A stretch of 64,000 nt of DNA from assembly GCF_001623525.1 (NCBI RefSeq), contig NZ_CP015225.1, positions 3,596,001 to 3,660,000 of the forward strand, read 5' to 3'. The stretch's first letter is position 1; each line of letters opens with the position of its first letter. Positions 1 to 8,471 of this stretch are shown here, piece by piece. The stretch comes from Pseudomonas fluorescens. Its GTDB lineage: Bacteria; Pseudomonadota; Gammaproteobacteria; Pseudomonadales; Pseudomonadaceae. A program made the translations under genes and the position numbers. The notes under the pieces are model-generated. The model made no database searches. It was not told the DNA's origin and was given only the letters and a program-made list of their open reading frames with translations.

Positions 1-917
1 TCAATATCAAATTGTTTTGAACCCTTACCCATGAATGACTCAGTAGCAGCCAGCTCAAATTCTGCTTCATCACTGACAAAATAGATGCACGTTTCAAGTC
101 GTCTTTTTCCGGGAGTGAGCGTTAGCACCCCCCCAACAATAACCTCATTCAGATGTTCAAATAGTTTCGACCCAACAAACTTGAAATCCTTTGTAGGTAT
201 GTGAATCGGCTCACCCACTTCAGTCATGTTTTGCCATGCCTGATCAGCAGAAGCATTGGCTTCATCATCATTAAAAACTATCTGAATTTCTGGTGCAGGG
301 TCAGTGATCGGAATCAGCTCATGCACGACAGAACCGCTTGTAGCAGTGACTACAACCTTAAAGTTTGGATCAATGCTATTTATTGATTGTTCATAGCCTT
401 CAACGACCGCCGAGACGTCGAAATTTCCCGGACTACCTGCCTTCGTAATCAGGGATATGGTTGCTTCGATAATCCCCGCACGAATTTTGTTTTCAGCCTC
501 AAATGGTGCCATCGGAATCACACCAACCAGCGAAGAAACGTAGGATTGATGAACGGCCTTCATCTCTTTCAAATGAGCGACAGTGTGAAACGTTTCTTCG
601 TTGTCGATTAGCTTGGAGCACGAATAGCACATCCAAATACCGTTATCGAAATGTCGTCTTTGGGCTTTTGTCTGATTTGGGTCATACCGTTTGGCACCCG
701 GCCCGCTCGCAGCAGCACAAATATGTGCAGCGACACCGATACTATTTTTCCTGTCACCCGCATCCGTTGAGCCAATCGTGAAGACACGACAACGAGAACA
801 GAGGTTCGCGGCCCTCACAAGCAACTCAATCTTTGTCGTTTCAGAAAAGTCGTCACGGGTGCTCACGCTGGCCCCTTCTTCAACAACCCTTGTTGCTTTG
901 TTCTTCCGTGGTGCCAT
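1..917 (-). CDS. HNH-like domain protein, possible defence effector (partial, 3' end outside window)
   Basis: An uninterrupted minus-strand frame runs from an ATG at 917 to the window edge: 305 complete codons and no stop, so the C-terminus is missing. Residues about 38-123 form a Cys/His module: C40-x2-C43, then AAH65, RYDPNQT (77-83), NGIWMC97-x2-C100 and LID105. This is the layout of the HNH-like nuclease module found at the N-terminus of many bacterial defence and conflict proteins (family knowledge); the AAH His would be catalytic and the four Cys bind zinc. Residues 125-305 match nothing I recognise. Base composition is clearly more AT-rich than the rest of the window, suggesting horizontal acquisition. 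The ribosome site is weak (GCGAG, 9 nt upstream). A SAVED, STAND or other sensor domain could follow outside the window; this is inference. Confidence 0.72.
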   Translation of the reverse strand, partial: MAPRKNKATRVVEEGASVSTRDDFSETTKIELLVRAANLCSRCRVFTIGSTDAGDRKNSIGVAAHICAAASGPGAKRYDPNQTKAQRRHFDNGIWMCYSCSKLIDNEETFHTVAHLKEMKAVHQSYVSSLVGVIPMAPFEAENKIRAGIIEATISLITKAGSPGNFDVSAVVEGYEQSINSIDPNFKVVVTATSGSVVHELIPITDPAPEIQIVFNDDEANASADQAWQNMTEVGEPIHIPTKDFKFVGSKLFEHLNEVIVGGVLTLTPGKRRLETCIYFVSDEAEFELAATESFMGKGSKQFDI

Positions 918-948
918 CGTGCGTAACTCGCCATCGTGTGAGCGGAAT

Positions 949-958
949 CCTGTACAGG
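949..958. promoter_or_regulatory. 10-bp perfect palindrome upstream of the HNH-like gene
   Basis: CCTGTACAGG is perfectly symmetric and lies about 32 bp upstream of the HNH-like start codon. It could be an operator for a small repressor. No regulator gene is visible next to it inside the window, so the assignment is tentative. Confidence 0.25.
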
Positions 959-1223
959 CGTTTTAACATCGAACGCTTGGGCACACCAAGAAATGGTGCT
1001 GGGATCGACACCCGAAAACGACCACAACCCAAGACAGAATTGGGCTACGCTGAGCTGTGCTGGCTTACCTCGACCGCAAAATTTTCCTTCGTAGTCCCGC
1101 TTTCCGAAGACGTAGGTCCGACCCCACGCTTCCTCGCCTTGTCCCGGCGGCATCTGCACGACCTTTCTTCGCAGAACGACAAATCCAAACACTGACCGCT
1201 TTCATTCCTGGTTGCGACTTTCC

Positions 1224-1248
1224 GGCGCGGGGGCTTTCCACCCGCGCC
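1224..1248. other. GC-rich hairpin in the 918-1478 intergenic stretch
   Basis: GGCGCGGG and CCCGCGCC form an 8-bp stem with a 9-nt loop. No U-run follows on either strand, so it is not a clear terminator. The whole 561-bp stretch between the HNH-like gene and the DUF4398 lipoprotein holds no convincing gene; apart from this hairpin I see only the palindromes and the promoter listed separately. Confidence 0.4.
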
Positions 1249-1289
1249 GCAATACCGCTGCGCGCCTTGAAAGTTCAGCTTTTTTGCCG

Positions 1290-1305
1290 CTGACCGATCA
1301 GTCAG
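1290..1305. promoter_or_regulatory. TetR-type palindrome (orphan)
   Basis: CTGACCGATCAGTCAG is symmetric at 14 of 16 positions and has the size and base pattern of operators bound by TetR/AcrR repressors. It ends 30 bp upstream of the candidate AlgU -35 element at 1336. No TetR gene is adjacent; the nearest is at 6151-6867. Confidence 0.3.
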
Positions 1306-1335
1306 TAATTCTTTTGGCGAATGGCCATCTTCGCT

Positions 1336-1363
1336 GAACTTTTGAAAAACGCCTCGGGTCACA
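1336..1363 (+). promoter_or_regulatory. Candidate AlgU (sigma-22/RpoE-type) promoter for the lipoprotein pair
   Basis: GAACTT at 1336-1341, a 17-bp spacer and TCACA at 1359-1363 match the extracytoplasmic-stress sigma pattern (GAACTT, 16-17 bp, TCTGA-like). It sits 115 bp upstream of the DUF4398 lipoprotein. LptF of P. aeruginosa is reported to be AlgU-controlled, which fits; the exact site here is inferred. Confidence 0.5.
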
Positions 1364-1478
1364 CCGAGTAACCATACTGGAACGGTTGTTTAAATAAACG
1401 CGCCTTGGCGCCAGCGCCAAACCAGACGTCACGGCTTCGGTCCCAGCATGGATTTGTCGTTTTTTCAGGAGTTTTCCA

Positions 1479-1892
1479 ATGGAGTTGAAGCCTATGAATA
1501 CCTGCACTGCCAAACCCTCATCCACTGGCCTGCGCGGCTTGAAGTTGGCTGCCCTGGCGATCGGTAGCAGCTTCATTCTCGCCGGTTGCGCCGGTAATCC
1601 ACCTTCGGAGCAGTACGCGGTGACCCAATCGGCGGTCAACAGCGCCGTCAGCGCCGGCGGTACCGAATTCGCTGCTGTGGAAATGAAATCGGCCCAGGAC
1701 AAACTCAAGCAGGCGGAAATCGCCATGCATGACAAGAAGTACGACGAAGCCAAGCGTCTGGCCGAACAGGCCGAGTGGGACGCCCGCGTCGCCGAGCGCA
1801 AGGCTCAGGCCGCCAAGGCCGAACAAGCACTCAAGGATTCTCAGAAAGGGGTTCAGGAACTGCGTCAGGAAGGCATGAACAAGGTTCAGTAA
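1479..1892 (+). CDS. DUF4398 family lipoprotein
   Basis: A 137-residue envelope lipoprotein. A hydrophobic signal segment ends in the lipobox L34-A-G-C37, so the mature protein is acylated at Cys37. The mature part is short and strongly helical, rich in Ala/Lys/Glu/Gln (about residues 60-135), as in DUF4398 proteins that precede an OmpA-like lipoprotein. The ATG at 1479 has AGGAG six bases upstream; the in-frame ATG at 1494 is the alternative. It lies 48 bp upstream of the next lipoprotein, with no terminator between, so the two probably share the candidate AlgU promoter. Function unknown; a role in envelope stress or outer membrane-peptidoglycan linkage is inferred. Confidence 0.82.
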   Translation: MELKPMNTCTAKPSSTGLRGLKLAALAIGSSFILAGCAGNPPSEQYAVTQSAVNSAVSAGGTEFAAVEMKSAQDKLKQAEIAMHDKKYDEAKRLAEQAEWDARVAERKAQAAKAEQALKDSQKGVQELRQEGMNKVQ

Positions 1893-1940
1893 GCCGTTCA
1901 CGCCATGACGTACTTCTCATTGATAAAAGGACGACAGACT

Positions 1941-2732
1941 ATGATGCACAAACACTTGATGATGCCCGCCCTGCTCGCTGCCTGCGTAGCCCTGGCCGCT
2001 TGCTCCCACGACCCGAACGCGAACCTGGAACAGGCCCGCACCAATTACAACGGCCTGCAGGCTGATCCAGCGGCGACCAAAGTGGCCGCATTGGAAACCA
2101 AGGACGCCGCCGACTTCCTGGCCAAGGCTGACAAGGCCTATATGGACAAGGAAGACGAAGCCAAGGTCGACCAGTTGGCCTATCTGACCAACCAGCGCGT
2201 CGAAGTGGCCAAGCAGACCATCGCCCTGCGCAACGCCGAAGCCGAGCTGAAAAACGCCGGTGACGAACGTGCGCGTGCCTTGCTCGATGCGCGTAACGCG
2301 CAGATCAAGCAACTGCAGGACAGCCTCAACGCCAAGCAGACCGAACGCGGTACGCTGGTGACCTTCGGCGACGTACTATTCGCCACCAACAAGTCCGACC
2401 TGCGCGCCAGCGGCATGACGAATGTGAACAAACTGGCGCAGTTCCTCCAGGAAAACCCGGACCGCAAGGTGATCATCGAAGGCTACACCGACAGCACCGG
2501 TTCGGATTCCTACAACCAGTCACTGTCCGAACGCCGCGCCAACTCGGTGCGTATGGCTCTGGTGAATATGGGCGTGAACATGGACCGTATCGTGACCCAA
2601 GGCTATGGCAAGGAATTCCCCGTGGCTGACAACACCAGCGTCTCGGGCCGTGCCATGAACCGTCGCGTGGAAGTGACCATCTCCAACGACAACCAGCCAG
2701 TGGCCCCGCGCTCGACCATGAGCGCCAACTGA
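1941..2732 (+). CDS. lptF: OmpA-family outer membrane lipoprotein, LptF-like
   Basis: 263 residues from the ATG at 1941 (AAAGGA nine bases upstream; the next codon is also ATG). A signal peptide ends in lipobox L-A-A-C21. Residues about 25-135 are a DUF4398-type helical region. About 145-250 form an OmpA/MotB peptidoglycan-binding domain, visible as F-A-T-N-K-S-D-L, a GYTDSTGS turn and an LSERRANSV helix, ending in NRRVE. It should anchor the outer membrane to the cell wall. From memory it corresponds to P. aeruginosa LptF (PA3692), which supports survival in harsh conditions. A strong terminator follows immediately. Confidence 0.85.
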   Translation: MMHKHLMMPALLAACVALAACSHDPNANLEQARTNYNGLQADPAATKVAALETKDAADFLAKADKAYMDKEDEAKVDQLAYLTNQRVEVAKQTIALRNAEAELKNAGDERARALLDARNAQIKQLQDSLNAKQTERGTLVTFGDVLFATNKSDLRASGMTNVNKLAQFLQENPDRKVIIEGYTDSTGSDSYNQSLSERRANSVRMALVNMGVNMDRIVTQGYGKEFPVADNTSVSGRAMNRRVEVTISNDNQPVAPRSTMSAN

Positions 2733-2748
2733 TCGACTGACGGCCAAC

Positions 2749-2786
2749 AAAAAGCCCCGCCTGACTTCAATCAGGCGGGGCTTTTT
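2749..2786. terminator. Strong bidirectional intrinsic terminator
   Basis: A 16-bp perfect stem (AAAAAGCCCCGCCTGA with its complement) and 6-nt loop, A-run on one side and T-run on the other. It separates the plus-strand lipoprotein pair from the convergent minus-strand cluster starting at 2822. Confidence 0.92.
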
Positions 2787-2821
2787 GTTGGCTTGTTCCC
2801 CCTGTGGGAGCGGGCTTGGGG

Positions 2822-3151
2822 TTACGGCTGCAGTTTCTGCGGCGTCTCCTGCCCCATGCAGCGCACCGCGCGTTTCTTCTCGTTGATCAGCACGCCGGTC
2901 AGGCCTTTCTGCTCGGTGTCGAACAACACCAGCACACCATCGATGCACTGGGCAACCTGGGGGGCCGGTTCCAGGGAAACCTTGTAGTCCTCGCCCGGTA
3001 CGGTCTTGAGCATGGTGAATTGGTTGAGCAGCAACGCATCCTCAGGCTTGGCGAAGTGCAGGTGGCCGTAGTACCACAGCGTCGCAACGGTGCCGAGGAT
3101 GCTGCAGATACCGGTGATGATCAGGGGGATGGCGTTACGTTCTTCGCTCAT
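2822..3151 (-). CDS. Conserved hypothetical single-pass membrane protein
   Basis: A 109-residue protein with one N-terminal membrane helix (about residues 8-27, IPLIITGICSILGTVATLWY) and a roughly 80-residue soluble tail, probably periplasmic, with two Cys (in AQCIDG and RCMGQ) that could pair. Its start overlaps the stop of the hydrolase lipoprotein gene by 4 bp, so the two are translationally coupled. I recognise no catalytic motif. Function unknown. Confidence 0.75.
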   Translation of the reverse strand: MSEERNAIPLIITGICSILGTVATLWYYGHLHFAKPEDALLLNQFTMLKTVPGEDYKVSLEPAPQVAQCIDGVLVLFDTEQKGLTGVLINEKKRAVRCMGQETPQKLQP

Positions 3152-4053
3152 TGCGGGCTCTCTGGTGATTCAACGGGTGATTTCGGGTAATTCGGGACCT
3201 CGCCCAGGCGGCGCAGGCCGTCGAAGTGCTGGGGATCGTCGAGGTAGCGCAGCATCACAGTGCGCCAGGTTGGGTCGGCGAACGTCTGCACATGGCCGCC
3301 GCGTGTCAATTGCAGGACCCGCGGCGGCGGCGCAGCTTGATACAGGCGGATGCCATTGGAAAGGGGAACGATGGGATCGTCCAGGCTGTGGTAGATCAAT
3401 TTCGGCACGCCATTCAATTGCGCCACGGAACTGATCGCGCTGTCACCGTCCGGTACCAGCCAGGACAACGGCACCTGGAACGGCCAGGTCAGCCAGGACG
3501 TACTCAGGGCAAAACGGCCGACGTCGCGATAGCTGGCGGGCACGCCATCGAGCACCAGGGCCTTGAGCTGTCGTTGGCGCTGCGGGTGTTCGACCAGGTA
3601 ATGCACCGCCAGCGCACCGCCCAGGCTCTGGCCGAGCAGCACCAGTGGCTTGCCCTGCACCTCGGGCGCCTGGTCGAGCCATTGGAACGCTGCGTCAATG
3701 TCCTGGTAAATCGCCGGCAGGCTCGGCTCGCCTTCGGACAGGCCATAACCCCGGTAGTCGACCATCAACACCTGGTAGCCCTGCTCCGGCAACCACCAGC
3801 TCCCGCCCAGATGCCAGGCCAGGTTGCCGCCGTTGCCGTGCAAATGCAGGACCGTGCCCTTGACCGCCACACCCGGTTTGACGGGCAGCCACCAGCCGTG
3901 AAGCTTGAGACCGTCGGCGGTGGTCAGGGTGACGTCGCGGTACTCGAGCCTGGCCCGCTCCGGGGTGAACGGCTGGCCGTGCTCGGGGTAGAACAGCAGG
4001 GAACTGCAACCGCTCAGGGCCAACAATAGGCAAATGATGCCGAGGGTTCGCAT
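3148..4053 (-). CDS. Alpha/beta-hydrolase lipoprotein
   Basis: 301 residues from the ATG at 4053, which gives a clean lipoprotein signal (L-S-G-C16); upstream in-frame codons would spoil it. The alpha/beta-hydrolase fold shows the oxyanion-type HGNGGN (about 72-77), the DYRGYGLSEG strand-turn, the nucleophile elbow GQSLGG with Ser143, an Asp in the YHSLDDP segment and His in RGGH. It is probably an envelope-attached esterase, lipase or peptidase of the BEM46/YfhR kind; substrate unknown. It is the upstream partner of the coupled pair with the small membrane protein. Confidence 0.83.
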   Translation of the reverse strand: MRTLGIICLLLALSGCSSLLFYPEHGQPFTPERARLEYRDVTLTTADGLKLHGWWLPVKPGVAVKGTVLHLHGNGGNLAWHLGGSWWLPEQGYQVLMVDYRGYGLSEGEPSLPAIYQDIDAAFQWLDQAPEVQGKPLVLLGQSLGGALAVHYLVEHPQRQRQLKALVLDGVPASYRDVGRFALSTSWLTWPFQVPLSWLVPDGDSAISSVAQLNGVPKLIYHSLDDPIVPLSNGIRLYQAAPPPRVLQLTRGGHVQTFADPTWRTVMLRYLDDPQHFDGLRRLGEVPNYPKSPVESPESPQ

Positions 4054-4137
4054 CCGGTGAAGCCTCGCAAAAAAACAGAATTGGAACACGGTCCCCTGCG
4101 GGAGCAAGCCCGCTCCCACAATTGGACAGTGTGATGC

Positions 4138-5415
4138 TCAAAGGATATTGGAATAATCCGCTTCGATCCGGTCCAGGCTCAGATGGTTCAGGAAGTTGGA
4201 GAAACACATCCAGGCCGACAAGGCGTTCATGTCGCGGAACTGCTCGGGCAGGTATTTGGGCGGCACCACCAGGCCTTCGTCCACCAGTTGCCGCAACGTA
4301 CGCATGTCCTCGAGGGTGGTCTTGCCGCAGAACAGCAGCGGCACCTGCTCCAGTTTGCCTTTGCGCACGGCCAACTGAATGTAGTTGTAAACCATGATGA
4401 AGCCCTTGAGGTAGGACAAGTCTTTGGTAAATGGCAGCCCCGTCGGCACCGAGCCACGGAACACCCGGCTGGCGTTGCCGTAGCTTTCGGCCATTTCAAA
4501 ACCCTGCTCGCGGAAGAACTCAAAGATCTGCAGGAAATCGGCGCCCTCCTCCACCATGTGAATGGCCCGGGTACGGTTGGTCAGTTTGCGCAGGCGGCTC
4601 GGGTAGGAGGCGAAGGTGATGATTTCCATCAGGATCGCCAGGCCTTCCTGGGTGACCGTGGACGAGGGTGGGCCCTTGGACAGGAAGGTGCAGATTGGCT
4701 GGTTGAGGCCGTTGAGCGTCGTGCCGACGTGCACCAGCCCTTCGTGAACTTCCAACGCACGCACGTCGCGCTCGTTGAACATCGCATCGGTGCGGATCTT
4801 GATGTAGTCCGCGCCCGCCGCTGCGTCGGCCACGATACCATCGGACTCGAATACCCGGATGGTTTCCTCGGCTTCGCCAAACACCCGGTTGAGGCGGTGT
4901 TGCAGCAGGCTGACGGCTTCCTTGGCGCTGAGGACTTTCGGCTCGTCCTTGAGGTCGCCACGGCCATCGATGTTGTTCAGGTAATCGGAGAGCATCAGGC
5001 CCAGGTCGGCCAGGGTCGGGTCGCCGGCGTGGAAGGCATCGGAGGCGGCGCCATAGAGCTCCTGGGAGATCAGCCCGAAATCCTCGGTGCCACGGGCCTC
5101 GAGCATGCGCACCACCATGCGGTATTCCTTGCACATGCGGCGCATGATCTGGCCAACCGGGTTGAACTGCCCAAGCTGGCGGGTGATGTCACGCTCGATG
5201 TTCTGGAACTCCAGCTTCACTTTGCTCGAATCGAAGGACAGTGGCCGGTTGAGGTAATAGTCGCGATCCACCGCAGGCATTTCCTTGCCCTTGGCCTTGA
5301 GAAAGCCCTTGCGGATGTTCTCGTCCCACTTCACCGCGTCGAGGATGCGAATCGGCGTTTGCGCCAGCACAATGCGATCGGACAAGGTGCGTATCGTCTG
5401 CTGGTAATCGTCCAC
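4138..5415 (-). CDS. Flavohemoglobin expression-modulating QEGLA motif protein (DUF1704 metallopeptidase family)
   Basis: A 425-residue full-length member of the DUF1704/TIGR02421 family. The family signature QEGLA is at residues 256-260 and an HExxxH zinc motif (H224-E225-...-H229) precedes it. Eukaryotic relatives (MATCAP/KIAA0895) are metallo-carboxypeptidases that remove C-terminal tyrosine from tubulin, so a zinc peptidase activity is plausible here; the bacterial substrate is not known to me. No signal peptide or membrane segment, so cytoplasmic. It lies 36 bp downstream of the lipoprotein gene at 5452-6006 on the same strand and is probably cotranscribed with it. Confidence 0.82.
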   Translation of the reverse strand: MDDYQQTIRTLSDRIVLAQTPIRILDAVKWDENIRKGFLKAKGKEMPAVDRDYYLNRPLSFDSSKVKLEFQNIERDITRQLGQFNPVGQIMRRMCKEYRMVVRMLEARGTEDFGLISQELYGAASDAFHAGDPTLADLGLMLSDYLNNIDGRGDLKDEPKVLSAKEAVSLLQHRLNRVFGEAEETIRVFESDGIVADAAAGADYIKIRTDAMFNERDVRALEVHEGLVHVGTTLNGLNQPICTFLSKGPPSSTVTQEGLAILMEIITFASYPSRLRKLTNRTRAIHMVEEGADFLQIFEFFREQGFEMAESYGNASRVFRGSVPTGLPFTKDLSYLKGFIMVYNYIQLAVRKGKLEQVPLLFCGKTTLEDMRTLRQLVDEGLVVPPKYLPEQFRDMNALSAWMCFSNFLNHLSLDRIEADYSNIL

Positions 5416-5451
5416 CCGGAACTCCTGTGAAAAAACGTCCGCTTGTTGCTG

Positions 5452-6006
5452 TTATTGGGGTTTGACCAGCCGCTGGTAACGCACGGCCTCCGAGAACACA
5501 TCGGAATTGGCCGGGTCGTCGAGGTAACTGAAAACCTTGTTCATGTCGCTGTCCACCAGCACCCCGTCACCTTCCTCGCTCTGGTTCGGCTGGCCGCTGA
5601 GGCGTTTCTGGCCGATGGCCTGGTTGATCTGGTCCACGTCCAGGTTGTAGACCACCAGCTCTTGCTTGTCGGTCAACTCGAAACCGGCGATCAAATAGTG
5701 GCCGCCAAACCGGGCCGGCACCTTGGCCGACACGTACCAGCGGCTGCCATGACGGGAAACAGTCAACGGGATGGCTTCACGCTCATGGGGCCTGGCCCTG
5801 AAGTAGCTGATGGCCTGGTAGCGGTGCTTGCCGACCTTCGTCAGCTCCAGGTTCAACGGTTCGCCCCAGGCATTGGTGCTGGTCCAGTGACCGAGCAGGC
5901 CCTCTGGCGCGGCTTCGCTTTGCGGCAAGGGTGCCTTGAAGGACACCAGGCAGCCACTGAGCAACAGCAACGACACGGCCAGGACAACGGCACGCCAGGC
6001 TTTCAT
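5452..6006 (-). CDS. Hypothetical lipoprotein
   Basis: 184 residues with a canonical lipoprotein signal (LLLLSGC19). The mature part is mixed alpha/beta with a recurring GxHRYxAISYF strand pattern, suggesting a small beta-rich lipid- or ligand-binding fold, but no family motif is recognisable. From memory it sits in the same relative place as a lipoprotein near P. aeruginosa lysS. It is downstream of the tetR gene, separated by a REPIN, and upstream of the QEGLA protein gene. Confidence 0.72.
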   Translation of the reverse strand: MKAWRAVVLAVSLLLLSGCLVSFKAPLPQSEAAPEGLLGHWTSTNAWGEPLNLELTKVGKHRYQAISYFRARPHEREAIPLTVSRHGSRWYVSAKVPARFGGHYLIAGFELTDKQELVVYNLDVDQINQAIGQKRLSGQPNQSEEGDGVLVDSDMNKVFSYLDDPANSDVFSEAVRYQRLVKPQ

Positions 6007-6039
6007 TTGAACTCCCTATGGCAGGTGGCGCCTTGCCTT

Positions 6040-6132
6040 TGTGGCGAGGGAGCTTGCTCCCGCTTGAGCGCGCAGCGCTCACCAAAAAAGGGGCTGCTGC
6101 GCAGCCCAGCGGGAGCAAGCTCCCTCGCCACA
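6040..6132. repeat. REPIN (paired inverted REP palindromes)
   Basis: Two copies of the GGCGAGGGAGCTTGCTCCCGC palindrome-type REP in inverted orientation with a GC-rich centre. It lies in the tetR-lipoprotein gap. This is the same family as the other REPINs listed in this window. Confidence 0.9.
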
Positions 6133-6150
6133 TAAACTGCGGTGCTTCAA

Positions 6151-6867
6151 CTACACCGACGCCAGTACCAGATGCATGTAGCGGGTCAGGATGCCGAGCA
6201 TATCTTCATCGGCTACCGGCTCGGCGCCATTGAGCAAGCCCTGATATTCCATCCGACCGATAATCGCCGTCAACACTTTGGCATCCTGTTGCGGCTCACG
6301 GGAGCCCAATACCTGGAAAAACTGACAGGTGCCGTGCAGCAAAATCTGCTGGTGGGAACGCACCAGCACCGCCAGGCGCGGGTTGAGCAGCGCTTCCTGG
6401 CGGAAGGCCTGTTCAGCCATCAGGTACTCACGGCGACTGTCCAATTGGTGTTGCACGTAGTCGGCGGTCATCCGGGCTATGTCGTCCGCCAGTTGCGAGC
6501 GCGATTGGGCGCTGCCGTCACCGTAAGCGACCATTTCCCGCAGCAAGCCTTCGTTACTGGCCCACAGCTTGGCCATGAACGCCGCGCTGCGCTCCACATA
6601 CTGGGCGAAGGTATCGGTGAGCAGGTCATCGATGTCCTTGAAGTAATACGTGGTGGCCGACAGCGGCACGCCCGCTTCGGCGGCTACCGCGCGGTGCCGC
6701 ACGGCTCGCACGCCATCGCGCACCACAATGCGCATGGCCGCGTCGAGAATCTCCTGGCGACGCTGCTCACTGCCCTGTCGGCTGGCCTTGCGGCCCTGGT
6801 ACTGAACACTTTCAGCGACAGCCGTGGCGACGCCCGCTGCACCTTCTGAAGCCATTGCACGATTCAC
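6151..6867 (-). CDS. TetR/AcrR family transcriptional regulator
   Basis: 238 residues. The start is GTG at 6867, with AGGAAG seven bases upstream; an ATG at 6855 is possible. After an unusual 30-residue flexible leader comes a TetR helix-turn-helix: RRQEILDAAMRIVVRDG, then VRHRAVAAEAGVPLSATTYYFKD, the typical recognition helix ending in T/S-YYFKD. The C-terminal ligand and dimerisation region (about 100-238) is not assignable to a ligand class. It is probably autoregulated through the palindrome at 6904-6919. It lies directly downstream of lysS, as from memory PA3699 does in P. aeruginosa. Confidence 0.88.
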   Translation of the reverse strand: MNRAMASEGAAGVATAVAESVQYQGRKASRQGSEQRRQEILDAAMRIVVRDGVRAVRHRAVAAEAGVPLSATTYYFKDIDDLLTDTFAQYVERSAAFMAKLWASNEGLLREMVAYGDGSAQSRSQLADDIARMTADYVQHQLDSRREYLMAEQAFRQEALLNPRLAVLVRSHQQILLHGTCQFFQVLGSREPQQDAKVLTAIIGRMEYQGLLNGAEPVADEDMLGILTRYMHLVLASV

Positions 6868-6903
6868 GACAGGTCTTCCTCGCTCTTTGAAAAACTAACC
6901 AAT

Positions 6904-6919
6904 TGATACGTTTGTACCA
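6904..6919. promoter_or_regulatory. Candidate TetR autoregulatory operator
   Basis: TGATAC-GTTT-GTACCA is an inverted repeat with 5 of 6 arm positions matching. It ends 37 bp upstream of the tetR start codon, in the expected promoter zone and just after the lysS terminator. Confidence 0.4.
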
Positions 6920-6929
6920 GACAGGCAAT

Positions 6930-6957
6930 AAAAAGCCGCCCATCGAGGCGGCTTTTT
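6930..6957 (-). terminator. lysS intrinsic terminator
   Basis: AAAAAGCCGCC and GGCGGCTTTTT pair in an 11-bp stem around a 6-nt loop, 12 bp beyond the lysS stop. It insulates lysS from the downstream tetR gene on the same strand. Confidence 0.9.
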
Positions 6958-6968
6958 AGTTGAAGCAC

Positions 6969-8471
6969 TTACGCTTGAGGCCGCATGTGCGGGAAGAGAA
7001 TCACGTCCCGGATCGACGGCGAGTTGGTCAACAACATCACCAGGCGATCGATGCCGATGCCTTCGCCAGCGGTCGGCGGCATGCCGTACTCCAGGGCACG
7101 CACGAAGTCGGCATCGTAGTGCATGGCTTCGTCGTCGCCGGCGTCCTTGTCAGCCACCTGGGCCATGAAACGCTCGGCCTGGTCTTCTGCATCGTTGAGC
7201 TCGGAATAGGCGTTGGCGATTTCACGACCACCGATGAACAGCTCGAAACGGTCGGTCACGCTTGGGTTCTCGTCGTTGCGACGGGCCAGCGGCGACACTT
7301 CGAACGGGTACTGGGTAATGAAGTGCGGCTGCTCCAGCTTGTGCTCCACCAGCTCTTCGAAAATCATCACTTGCAGCTTGCCCAGGCCTTCGAAGCCGAG
7401 CACCTTGGCACCGGCCTTCTTGGCGATGGCGCGAGCCTTTTCGATGTCGTTCAAGTCATCGGCAGTCAGTTCAGGGTTGTACTTGAGGATCGAGTCGAAC
7501 ACCGACAGGCGCACGAACGGCTCGCCGAAGTGGAACACCTTGTCGCCGTACGGCACGTCGGTAGTCCCGAGAACAAGCTGCGCCAGCTCGCGGAACAGTT
7601 CCTCGGTCAGGTCCATGTTGTCTTCGTAGTCGGCGTAGGCCTGGTAGAACTCGAGCATGGTGAACTCAGGGTTGTGCCGGGTCGAAACGCCTTCGTTACG
7701 GAAGTTGCGGTTGATCTCGAAGACTTTCTCGAAGCCACCGACCACCAAGCGCTTGAGGTACAGCTCCGGCGCGATGCGCAGGAACATTTCCATGTCCAGG
7801 GCGTTGTGGTGGGTTTCGAACGGCTTGGCCGCCGCACCGCCGGGGATGGTCTGCAGCATCGGCGTCTCGACTTCCAGGAAGTCACGCTTCATCAGGAAGC
7901 TGCGGATGTGGGCGATGACTTGCGAACGTACACGGAAGGTCTGGCGTACGTCTTCGTTGACGATCAGGTCGACGTAGCGCTGGCGATAACGCTGCTCGGT
8001 GTCGGTCAGGCCGTGGTGCTTGTCCGGCAGCGGGCGCAGGGACTTTGTCAGCAGGCGCACGCTGGTCATTTCGACGTACAGGTCGCCCTTGCCGGAACGG
8101 GCCAGGGTGCCTTCGGCGGCAATGATGTCGCCCAGGTCCCAGGTCTTGACGGCGGCCAGGGTTTCTTCCGGCAGGGTCTTGCGGTTGACGTAGACCTGGA
8201 TGCGACCGGTCATGTCCTGGATCACCATGAACGAACCACGGTCGAGCATGATACGACCGGCCACCTTGACAGGAATCGCCGCCTCGGCCAGCTCTTCCTT
8301 GGTCTTGTCCGCATACTGCTTCTGCAAGACGTCGCAGTAGGCGTCGCGGCGGAAGTCGTTGGGGAAGGCCTGGCCCTTGGCGCGCTCGGCAGCAAGCTTT
8401 TCCTTGCGCAGGGCGATCAGGGAGTTTTCTTCCTGTTGCAGGGCTTGCGGGTCGAGTTCTAGGTCGCTCAT
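6969..8471 (-). CDS. lysS: Lysyl-tRNA synthetase (class II)
   Basis: Charges tRNA-Lys with lysine in the cytosol. 500 residues, the usual length. The N-terminal OB-fold anticodon-binding domain (about 55-160) is followed by the class II catalytic core: motif 2 region [21 protein letters not shown] and motif 3 [14 protein letters not shown] near the C-terminus. The ATG at 8471 gives the standard N-terminus. It lies downstream of prfB on the same strand, the classical prfB-lysS arrangement, with a 108-bp gap; cotranscription is likely. Confidence 0.97.
   Translation of the reverse strand: MSDLELDPQALQQEENSLIALRKEKLAAERAKGQAFPNDFRRDAYCDVLQKQYADKTKEELAEAAIPVKVAGRIMLDRGSFMVIQDMTGRIQVYVNRKTLPEETLAAVKTWDLGDIIAAEGTLARSGKGDLYVEMTSVRLLTKSLRPLPDKHHGLTDTEQRYRQRYVDLIVNEDVRQTFRVRSQVIAHIRSFLMKRDFLEVETPMLQTIPGGAAAKPFETHHNALDMEMFLRIAPELYLKRLVVGGFEKVFEINRNFRNEGVSTRHNPEFTMLEFYQAYADYEDNMDLTEELFRELAQLVLGTTDVPYGDKVFHFGEPFVRLSVFDSILKYNPELTADDLNDIEKARAIAKKAGAKVLGFEGLGKLQVMIFEELVEHKLEQPHFITQYPFEVSPLARRNDENPSVTDRFELFIGGREIANAYSELNDAEDQAERFMAQVADKDAGDDEAMHYDADFVRALEYGMPPTAGEGIGIDRLVMLLTNSPSIRDVILFPHMRPQA

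Noticed and set aside
863..1192. Minus-strand ORF of 109 codons upstream of and overlapping the HNH-like gene
   Set aside because: No ribosome site, no recognisable motif, and it runs into the HNH-like gene in another frame. Its AWGRTYVFG segment loosely recalls the HicA-like HAWGRVYCPY, but the rest does not align.
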